A DNA stretch of 64,000 nt from the NCBI GenBank assembly GCA_007570785.1, contig ML660203.1, forward strand, positions 9,463,524 to 9,527,523. Direction: 5' to 3'. Below the pieces are notes generated by a model. The model searched no databases. It was not told the DNA's origin and saw nothing but the letters and a program-made list of their open reading frames with translations. The position numbers and the translations under genes were made by a program. Shown in pieces: positions 54,409-64,000 of this stretch. Position 1 is the first letter of the stretch. The number at the start of each line of letters is the position of its first letter. Origin of the DNA: Antilocapra americana. Its lineage: Eukaryota; Chordata; Mammalia; Artiodactyla; Antilocapridae.

Positions 54409-55639
54409 TTAGTAGTTAAATACAAAATGTCCCAGTACAACATACTCCTAAAAACCACCTTAAAAACAAAATGTTCCCCACTATTACTTTTAAGTAAGAA
54501 AACAGAAATACACTTTGATCTTTTTAAAGCCGCTGTTTCTGAGATTCTCTCTCATATTCAGCCAAATATAACAAGGCTAGGTAAAGGAGGTTTTGTCTGA
54601 GAAAGGCATCTACTCCCAAATTCACTCTCCTTTCTCCTTAACAGAATCTTGAGATTTACTTGGGCAGACTGCTACCTAGGATAAAAACACTTCCCAGTGT
54701 GGCTGTGTAGCTTAACTATGGTTAGTGATCTTAAGTGGAAGTGCTATTAAATAGGACTTCCAGGAAGGAAGGCTCTTTTAAAGAGAGCTGGGATAGTTGG
54801 AAAGGGATTTTCTTCCCCCGTTCCAATTTGTTCTTCCTCCATATCCCAGCTTGGAGTGGGACTATGACAGCTGAAGCTTCAAGCAGCTATCACAAACTAT
54901 TGGGTGACTCTCACAGATATGATGGTCTGGCATGGTAGGACAGAAAGAAAGAAGCTCAGATCACTCATGACACCATGGGCTGTCAAACTAGGCCTGGACT
55001 TCACACCACAAGATTATAAGCTTTTTCCCTGAGCTACTGTTAATTTCATTTTCTAAATGTTCAATGTAGAAAACACAATTGAATTTATATACTGACTTTG
55101 TATCTGGCAACACTTAAATTCACTTGCTAGCTCTAGTAGTTTTCCCTAGATTCCATATGATTTTTACACAGACAATTGTGTTAACTGTGATCTGCGTGAA
55201 AAAGAGTTTTACTTCTTCCCTTTCAATTTCTTTCCCATCTCACAGGACTACCAACACAATGTTGAATTTGGAAGTAGTGACAGAAGAAATACTTGTCCTA
55301 TTCCTGATTGTAAGAGATTTTGCCATTAATCTTATACAGATACTATTTTTCAGATAAGAAAGTTTCTAAGGCAGCTGAAAGTTTATAGTAAACTAGCATT
55401 GTATTGTGCATACTCTGTACATTGCTTTTCCTCCTTTAATCTAGTAATATGCTGAATTAAATTGGTTTAATATACAAAGTTCAATCAATCTTGCATGGGG
55501 AGGAGGGACTTCACATGATGATGGTGTAATATCCCTCCTATATCTTGCTGGACTTAATTTGCCATTATTTTGGTAAAGATGCCTACATCTATACTCATAA
55601 AAATATTACTCTAACTTTCGTATACTGTTTTTGGCTGAT

Positions 55640-56760
55640 TTTAGTATCATACAATGAGATACCACTTCATACTAACTAGGATGGCATTATACACATCATG
55701 TACAGATGTGAGAGTTGAACCATAAAGAAGGCTGAGCAGCAAAGAACTGATGCTTTCAAACTGTGCTGGAGAAGACTCTTGAGAGTCCTTGGGACAGCAA
55801 GGAGGTCAAACCAGTCAATCTTAAAGGAAATCAACCCTAAATATTCATTGGAAGGGCTGAAGCTGGAGCCCTAATACTTTGGTCACCTGATAAGAAGAGC
55901 TGGAAAAGACCCTGATGGTGGGAAATACTGAAGGCAAGGTGGGAGAGGATGAGATGGTTAGATAGCATCACGGATTCAATGGACACGGATGTGAGCAAAC
56001 TCCAGGAGATGGTGAAGGACAGGGAAGCATGGCATGCTGCAGTCCATTGGGTCACAGAGTTGGACACGACTTAGCAACTGACCACCACCATCATACATAC
56101 ACACACACACAGAGTAACAACTATTGGCACTGATGCGGAAAACCTGGAACCCCATGTGCTCTACTGGTGAGAACATTAGAACAGTATGCCCACTGTGGGA
56201 AAGTCTGGCAATGCCTCAAAAAACCACAAAACTATCATTTGATTCAACAATTCTGAGTATATACACAAAAGAACTGAAAGCAACAATTTAAACAGATATT
56301 TGTACACTCATGTTCACAGCATCATTCAAAATAGCCAAAAGGTGGAAATAACTCAAATATCCAAGAGCCACATGTATACATGAAATATGGTAACACATAA
56401 AGTGGAATATTATCCAGCCTTAAAAAGGAATGAAATTCTGATACAAGCTAAAACATGGATGAACCTTGGAAACATGATCCTAAGTGAAAGAAGCCAGTCA
56501 CAGAGGACAAATTATATGATTAGTCGAATTACAGGGACAGAAGGTAGAATGGTAGTTATCAGGGACTGGGGGAAAACAAGACTGAAGACTTTACTGACTA
56601 CAGAGTTTCAGTGTAGGATGATAAAAAAATGTATTAGAGATGGACAGTGGTGATGGTTGCACAACAATAAATGTACTTAATGCCACTAAGATGTACACCT
56701 AAAATGTTCAACGTTATTATGTCTATTTGACCACACACATCAAAAACCCAAACAAAACAC
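55640..56760 (+). repeat. Old L1 3' region, split by BovB
   Basis: 'atgagataccacttcatact' before and 'atatccaagagccacatgta', 'ggaatattatccagccttaa' after the BovB at 55690 are L1 3' motifs. Ends near 56700. Confidence 0.75.
55690..56090 (+). mobile_element. BovB LINE 3' end nested in old L1
   Basis: BovB 3' sequence ('gatgtgagagttgaaccata' to 'gttggacacgacttagcaac'). The L1-like sequence before it ('atgagataccacttcata') resumes after it at about 56105, so this is an insertion into an older element. ITCH intron. Confidence 0.85.
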
Positions 56761-57000
56761 ATTAAATCATAGTTACTTTTCAAAAATGAAAAAGAAAAAT
56801 AAAGGAGCCTTCAAGTTAAAAGGTGATAGAAATGAAAGAAAGCGGGTATCAGAAATCAAGGATTAATTGGTGAGCAGTACTGTATTGATAATTTCCAAAC
56901 ACTCTCATTTAGTGCTGTTAACAGATAAAAATAGTTAAGAACTGCACTTTTCAATAATTGATATCTTTACATCAAAATCTTAGGAATCAGTTTTACTTTT

Positions 57001-57359
57001 TTTAAAAATTTTCTTTACTTTATTGTGTTGGTTTTGCCATACACTGACATGAATCCGCCATGGGTATACATATGCTTCCCCTCCAGAACCCCCCTCCCTC
57101 CTGGTTCCCTCCCCCTGGGTCATCCCAGTGTACCAGCCCCGAGCATCAAACCTGGGCTGGCGATTGATTTCACATATGATAATTAACATGTTTCAATGCC
57201 ATTCTCCCATATCATCCCACCCTTGCCCTCTTCCACAGAGCCCACGAGACTGTTCTATATATCTGCGTTTCTTTTGCTGTCTCGCATGCAGGGTTCTCGT
57301 TACCATCTTTCTAAATTCCATATATATGCGTTAGTATACTGTATTTTTGTTTTTCCTTC
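57001..57359 (-). mobile_element. Young 5'-truncated ruminant L1 next to WW4 exon
   Basis: About 359 bp of L1 3' end in ITCH sense, including the inverted 'catgaatccgccatgggtat' motif. Perfect 14-bp duplication TCAGTTTTACTTTT at 56987-57000 and 57360-57373. The insertion boundary is 38 bp past the splice donor of the WW4 exon. Confidence 0.9.
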
Positions 57360-57396
57360 TCAGTTTTACTTTTAATCAAAACATTTAGAAAACTTA

Positions 57397-57612
<216 letters not shown>

Positions 57613-57719
57613 TTAATGCAGTAGATATCTTCTAGAAAACCAGTTAGTCTAGCATTTTCCAGCGGTTTACTAAAATCCTACAAGTATGTTAAACACGTGA
57701 ACAGATCTATCAACCAGTC

Positions 57720-58560
57720 TTCTCCCATCTACTCTGCCTGGATTACCTACCTGCCTAAACATCTCATGGTAACCAAGCTCCACCAATTCTGCCTTACAAC
57801 TCTTCAGGTTTATTCATCACAGCTTTCAATCCCCAGTACCATCCTTGTTCTGTTGTTTAGTCGCTAAGTTGTGTCTGACTTTGCAACCCCATGGACTGTA
57901 GCATGCCAGGCTTCCCTGTCTTTTACTATCTCCCAGAGTTTGCTAACTCATATCCATTGGGTCGGTGATGCTATTTAACCATCTCATCCTTTGCCACCTT
58001 CAGTCCTTCTAATGAATATTTAGGGTTGATTTCCTTACTCTGGCTCTATTTATCTTTTAAACTTTCAAAGTAGCCACTTAAAAGGTTTTCCTGCTTTGAG
58101 TCTTACTCTGGTCCTTGACTCATTTCATATTGCTGACAGAATACCAAACAGAGATCTGAACAAATCTATTCTCTTCTAAAGTGGTATCACTATTCATCAC
58201 TAACCAAATACAAGACCTAAACTCCTCCATTTGGCCCTCACTTTGCCCCTATGCTGCACCCTCTATGCTCCATTTCAGTTTTACCTCTGTTTTCTATCTA
58301 CAAGTCCCTTCCATTAATCCTGTGTAGCAGATGGCTACTCACCATTTCCCAAGACATTCTGCCAAGCCTCCAAGTGAAGACTTTCCCCTTGTCCAGAATC
58401 TCTATTATTCCTGTTACGGCAACTCAAATCTTTCTAAGGGAGTATGTCTACCCACTTAATACCTGTCTTAAGATCTTGCTTAAGCTCTTTAAACTTCAAT
58501 GTTTCAAGTTTTATCCATATTTTCCAATTCATTTTTGTCTATTCTCTAGTTTCAAATTTC
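57720..58560. repeat. L2-like remains around a BovB fragment
   Basis: Pyrimidine-rich text, for example 'ctctgcctggattacctacc' before and 'ttgcttaagctctttaaact' after the BovB piece. ITCH intron; the ORF at 58251-58580 is non-coding. Confidence 0.4.
57846..58035 (-). mobile_element. BovB LINE 3' fragment, reverse
   Basis: Starts 'ctgttgtttagtcgctaagt' and runs to 'aatatttagggttgatttcc', an inverted BovB 3' end. Sits inside L2-like sequence in the ITCH intron upstream of the WW4 exon. Confidence 0.82.
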
Positions 58561-59139
58561 TCATCTGGTGGGTTTGGTGAGATGACGAAACAATGGAAAT
58601 GTTCAAGTTCACATCAGAAAGGAGGAAAAAGAGGGGTTGGTGGCATTTAATCTCACTGTTTTAGAGAGCCACTATTGCTGACAGGATTGTCACTTTCCTC
58701 AAGTTTACTTCAGAAGAACAGAAGGCTTAGAATCACCACCTAGAACAATATTCTGTGAACCATGTCAAAAAGTTAACATTTAACTATATTCACACTACAT
58801 GCAAATGTCAGACAAATAGACTATCTAAAACTTTTAAGAAGATAACACTTCTCATTTGTTGTAATCATATTTGCAAGACAGTATCAGTAACGAGTTGTCT
58901 TGAATACAAATTGGATAGAACTGGCTCATTGGTATTATTTATAAAAATATTATTCTTTTTTCCACTCAAACTTTAAGAGGTTCAAGGGGAACTGAAAAAT
59001 GATAGCAAATTAGAGAAAGGTGATGTGGTCTAGTTTATCCTTAGTGATAGAATTTTAAAATTAAAAATGTTACCTATGAAATTCTTAATTATTACTTTTT
59101 AAGAAACTGAAAATACATATTTTTAAAGTTGAAAGTATT

Positions 59140-59408
59140 CTATTTATTTAGGCTGCTCTCTGTTGCTGCACATGGGCTTTCTCTAATTGTGTTGAGTGGG
59201 AGCTATTCTCTAGTTGCAGTCTAAAGGCTTCTGGTTCCAGTGGCTTCTGTTACTGTGGAACAGGGGCTCTAGGCACATTGGTTTCGGTTGTTGTGGTGCA
59301 CGAACTTAGCTGCTCTGCAGCATGTGGGATCTTTCCAGACCAGGGATTGAACCCATGTCCTCTGCACTGGCAGATGGATTCTAGCCACTGGACCACCATG
59401 GAAGTCTC
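59140..59408 (-). mobile_element. CHR-type SINE, reverse, near full length
   Basis: Inverted copy from 'tatttatttaggctgctctc' to 'ccactggaccaccatggaag'. ITCH intron between WW3 and WW4 exons. Confidence 0.8.
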
Positions 59409-59484
59409 AAAAATATTTAAAGTTAACTACTATATCTGTTGGTACCCAGAAATAGATTTTAAATTTAAAGCATACCTTTAAAAT

Positions 59485-59536
59485 AGAGGTTCTTAAAACT
59501 GACCTATGTGAGAGGTTCTTAAAACTGACCTATTTG
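59485..59536. repeat. 26-bp tandem duplication
   Basis: AGAGGTTCTTAAAACTGACC plus TATGTG at 59485-59510, repeated with one change at 59511-59536. ITCH intron between WW3 and WW4 exons. Confidence 0.92.
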
Positions 59537-60144
59537 ACCTATCACACTCAAATAGAGATCAGACCTCTGCCCTCAGCTACTGGGAGAAGATCTCTACGCC
59601 TCTGGAATATCCTGCCTGTCAAGAGTATCTCTGAAGATACTTTGAAGCCCCTTTGAAGCTTAGGGTCTTCAAACATCAGACCGCCCATCAGGTGGTTTAC
59701 GAAGGCGGTTTTGGGATATATGCCATTATCAGCTCTGACCTCTGGAATAACTAGACACTAAAAGGTATTAGCCCATCTTTGGGGAAGAGCTGGAAACTGA
59801 AGGTTAGCTTTGCAGGCAGTACATGATGGAGCCCCAGTAAATGACTCTGGATACTAGAAAGGTGAGATTCCCTGATTGCTCATATTCAACACATACTATA
59901 TTCCACATCAATTCTGGGTATCTGGAACCCTTCTCAGGCTCTGCCCTAAACACCTCTTCCTTGTATTGTTCTAATTTATATCCTTTACTAGTAACAAATG
60001 TGGCTGTGAGTATAAAAGGTTTTGAGGAGTTCAAGTCTCTCTAGTTAGGTATTAAACCTGAAAGTCGTTGGGGAGATGCCCTAAATTTTTAGTCAGTCTC
60101 AAGTAAAAGTACCCCTGGAGACCCCCCCAGCTTGTTGCTAATGT

Positions 60145-60365
60145 CTTGTGTGCTAAGTCACTTCAGTCATGTCCGACGGCGTATGACCCCACAGACTGCA
60201 GCCCACCAGGGTCCTCTGTTTATGGGATTCTCCAGGCAAGAATACTAGAGTGGGTTGCCATGCCCTCCTCCTGAGGTTATTCCTGACCCAGGGACAGAAT
60301 CAGTGTCTCTTACATCTCCTATATTTTAGGCGGATTCTTTACCACCAGCACCACCTGGAAAGCCC
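60145..60365 (-). mobile_element. Bov-tA SINE, reverse orientation
   Basis: Reads 'tgctaagtcacttcagtcat' and onward to the inverted head 'cagcaccacctggaaagccc'. No convincing duplication. ITCH intron between WW3 and WW4 exons. Confidence 0.88.
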
Positions 60366-60402
60366 CACCAGCTGGTGTGCCCTATATAAATATTTCTTTT
60401 AA

Positions 60403-60450
60403 AAACATAAGATTTTAAAGCAACATAAAATGATATAAAATCTTATGTTT
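60403..60450. repeat. 15-bp perfect inverted repeat
   Basis: AAACATAAGATTTTA (60403-60417) and its exact reverse complement at 60436-60450, with an 18-base loop. A+T-rich hairpin, no loop motif recognised, just beyond the head of the SINE at 60145. ITCH intron. Confidence 0.9.
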
Positions 60451-61100
60451 CTATGTATAAGACAAATTTCTGTTGTTCAAGTCACTCCATATGTAGTACT
60501 GTTAAAGCAGCTCTAGCAAACTAATACATACAGTATCACAATGTCACAAAGACAATTTTATATACATAGTAAATATTAAAAAGACAAGCTTATAATAAGG
60601 TATCCCTTTAGTGACATATTAACCAGCAAGTTCTTGTAATGATGCATGTAAACAATATTTGAAATATCTATAACAACTGCAGAATGGTATTTTAAAAAAT
60701 CTATGATTTCTACTGGTGACAAAGTCCTAGGATTGTTAATTCTACTATAGTTGTGACCTACAATCATAATGGAAAGAACACTCAGTTTCAGGTAAAGGTT
60801 TGGACCTTGGTTCTGCACACATGAACATGTCTTTTTCCCCCTCTAAATCACAAACTCCCTGAATTCTACTGAGAGATCTCAGCTTGAAAAACCCTGCTTT
60901 AGAATTAGTAAGCTGGTCTTAGACAGGTAATTTTGGGAGAAAAAAAAATGTAATAGTATATTTTTTTCTCTTTCTAAAATATGTGGGTGATTAAGACCTC
61001 TGGGGAAAGAATATGTAAGTTTGATCTTTTTCATAAATGAGTTGGAATCACAGTAAACTCTTTAAAAGGTTATCTGTATCCTAATAACTACAAGTTCTTA

Positions 61101-61244
<144 letters not shown>

Positions 61245-61698
61245 TTAAGATGGGCTGATTTTACCATTTTTCATTGCAGTTGATTTTGTAGTTTTTAAAC
61301 CATAACTTTAGAAGCTTTAATTTATTCTTTCACTACTAAATCTACATACTTATTCAAGTTATAAAAATATTGTTAAATATCCTAGAAACTAAACAGATAA
61401 AATTCACAATATCCTGCCCACAGAATCTTTCTGTTCAACCTAACCAACAAGAGCAAGAATAATTAACTGTTCTACATTTGCATACATGACCTCATATTAA
61501 CCTTAACATTGCACAGAGTAGGTAGTTTTTAAAGATAAGGATCTTCAGATGGGTTAAGTGATCTGCCCCCAATCTCAGACTAGACTCTCACTGCTGCAGG
61601 ATGGAAACTGACATCTCCTTTCAGAGACTTTTTTTTTCATATCGCACCATCTCATTTCTGAAACTATAATGGGGGTATGTAATTTAACTGTTTCTTTG

Positions 61699-61907
61699 TT
61701 AGGCGCTGAGTCACTGAGTCGTGTCTGACTCTTTGTGACTCCATGGACTGTAGCCCGCAAAGCTCCTCTGTCCATAGGATTCTCCAGGCAAAAATACTTA
61801 AGAGGATAGCCATTCCCTTCTCCAGGGGAATCTTCCTGACCCAGGGATCAAACCTGGGTCTTCTGCATTGCAGGTGAATTCTTTACCATCTGAGTCACCA
61901 GGGAAGC
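61699..61907 (-). mobile_element. Bov-tA SINE with perfect duplication
   Basis: Bounded by CTGTTTCTTTG at 61688-61698 and 61908-61918 (11 of 11). ITCH intron upstream of the WW3 exon, in ITCH sense. Confidence 0.92.
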
Positions 61908-61918
61908 CTGTTTCTTTG

Positions 61919-64000
61919 CTATATGCTAGGTATTACTCAAATAGAGAAGACATTGTTTCAAAATACATTCTGTTTCTTAATACAGCCAGTTTCCTATCCT
62001 AAATATCTATGGTAACTTTTTACACCAGAGTTGGGCAGCAGGGCTCAACTCTTTAATTTACTGTATCTGTATCTGAAGCAGTCTGTTTCCCCACCTGCAT
62101 CTTGTTTTAGGATTCTCCTAATTCTCTTATACCCATTCTACACAATTGTTTTGCTTCTCTGAGCTTTTAAGTTTAGAAGATGTGTAGAAGTAATTTTCTT
62201 TTAATAAACAAGTAGCTTTGAAATTTTAATATTAACATTAGTTCTGCTGTTTTGAATTATTGTTTTCTCTGCTTCATTACAAATTATTCAAAAGATATGT
62301 CTCTTCCAGTGTCTAAATCTTTTAAATTTGGCCAAGATGTTTCAAAATGAACACACAAGCATTCAATATTATAAAATGGATTCCCACTTTTTAAAAAGCA
62401 TGGTTACCTTAAAATTAGCAATTAAAAAAAAATTAAGCTTAACTCCATGGTGAGAAAACCAATTTTTATTCCTATGGTTTGAAAGCCCATGTCTACTTTC
62501 CAAACAACACTTATGTAAATCTTTTGGACTTTTCTTTAAGCAAGAGATTGAAGAATGAGTGCTAGGCCAAATTATATAGCCTTGTCAAGGTAGTGTTTGG
62601 TAACTTTCAACTTCTCTCCAGCACTGAATCCATGATCTCAAGTAACAGGGATGATACTGGGGTAGGGGGTGGAAGGTGGGGGTAAGGCTGGTGCTAGGAA
62701 AGAAGGAATATATTGGTGAGTATCATGAATCTGCTCTTGACAGCTCTGCTACTTCCTCTACCAGCTGAGCCTAAAATGCAAACAAAACTTCTGGAATATA
62801 TAAAATATAGGAAATGGACTCTCCATCTTGTGACACACCCTAGATAGTAACAATGGCTTTGCTGGTCATGGCACCTTGAGCGTGGAAACATGTAACCAAC
62901 TTTAAGAGCTGTCTCTGAGGCAAAAAGAAGCATCCACAGTACTACAGCTAGCTACATAATAAATAAAAAAGCAAGTTAATGTTCCAGATAGTTTAAATTT
63001 AAATTTTTAAATACACTTACAGAATTTATAAATTTCTTGTACACCAACAATCTTAAGTAACTTTTGTAATCTAAAATTAACATCGTAAGTGCCTAGCTGA
63101 GTATATATTTATCTATTAACTGCCATATAAGTTCAGATTTCAGGGCCAGAGATTATCTCAAAAACCTAACATGAACAGAGTCACTGCCTGGGTTCTCCAA
63201 GGGGTCTGAGGTATGAGAACCCTGGCGAGTTACTGATCTCAGCTAAGGACACCCTCCTCTTACCCATGGTCAATGTTTATTGAATGGTGGCATGAAGCTA
63301 GGGATGGCATGGAGATTTCCCTTTTTTCTCTTTCCAGATAAACAGATTTAAGGCTTTGGAGTAGTTTTGCCTTATTCCAAAACTTTTTTTTTGCGTGCTT
63401 TGGTTTTTATCATTTTTAAATGTCTTATCAAGTTTCTCTTTTCAATGAAAAATCTGAATAATACTTTTTGACATTTTAAATATTTAGTTTGTGCACTTAT
63501 ACAGCTCACACATTTTGTAGTTCTGTGACTTTACTAGGTAGGCTTTCTAAATAAAAGCTTAAGAACATTTCAAAACAAAAACAAAACTCCATCAAAACCT
63601 AACATGAGGTAAGATAAACTGGATAGAAAACTTAAAAAAGTAAGGAAACCATATACATCACTAGTCAAGTGGTTTTTAAAGCAAAGTGGATTCCTAATGT
63701 AAGTTATTCTTCTGCTGTTATAAAACTATAGGTCTTTGATGTTGGTCTTTTGGTTAGCAATAAATTTAAACTTAGCTTAAATAGACTGTACAGCTGTATG
63801 AAGTCATAAAAGTACTGTATGAACAATGAGTGAGTTTTCAAACTCCTGTAATTGTAGTTGAATAGTCATTGTATTTTCTTGTGAACCACGTTTAACAGGT
63901 GTATCTCAAATCAGAAAACAAAATGAAGTGCTTTGGTAGGTTAACAAAATAGTTTTACCCAGGGAAAAAAAAAAGAAAACTTATTTCTATGTTTGTTCTA
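61919..64000. other. ITCH: ITCH intron upstream of WW3 exon, to window edge
   Basis: I looked for the exon carrying the first half of WW3 (P-L-P-P-G-W) on the minus strand and did not find it, so it lies beyond 64000. The stretch is A+T-rich and holds no repeat I can name with confidence. Confidence 0.5.

Overview
The window is nuclear DNA from a ruminant (cattle, sheep, goat or a close relative; I cannot decide which). It contains Bov-tA tRNA-derived SINEs, BovB LINE 3' ends, CHR-type SINEs and ruminant L1 3' ends carrying the usual 'ccatggcggattcatgtca' motif. These sit on older MIR, L2, L1 and hAT/MER5A fossils. No bacterial, viral or organellar segment was seen.

Two protein-coding genes could be read exon by exon, both on the minus strand and in tandem. 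(1) The 3' half of ITCH, a NEDD4-family HECT E3 ubiquitin ligase, lies at about 31975-61186 and its 5' part is beyond the right edge. Thirteen coding exons (1379 coding bases, 458 full codons plus a split one) run from the end of WW domain 3 through WW4 and the whole HECT domain to the stop codon, with a roughly 2.5 kb 3' UTR. (2) DYNLRB1 (dynein light chain roadblock-type 1) is complete in coding terms: four exons between 11038 and 27899 give a 96-residue protein. Its CpG-island promoter is at about 27640-28070, some 4 kb downstream of the ITCH 3' end. ITCH next to DYNLRB1 on the same strand is the arrangement I recall from human chromosome 20.

Layout: 1-11037 is repeat-rich DNA downstream of DYNLRB1 (old L1, L2, hAT relics, young SINE and L1 insertions) with no gene recognised. 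11038-28000 is DYNLRB1 with three introns. 28000-31975 is the intergenic spacer with a 72-bp tandem duplication beside the promoter. 31975-64000 is ITCH, with introns rich in LINE and SINE insertions, several bounded by readable target-site duplications.

The two genes act in separate pathways: protein ubiquitination, and cytoplasmic dynein cargo transport. Nothing in the window looks like an undescribed system. The most useful observations are insertions very near ITCH splice donors, the start-codon-only first coding exon of DYNLRB1, the codon of the catalytic cysteine of ITCH split by its last intron, and some small local duplications. Splice sites were called by reading frame, phase continuity and GT/AG signals. 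Family names of old repeats are from recognition, not from a masking run, and their edges are approximate.
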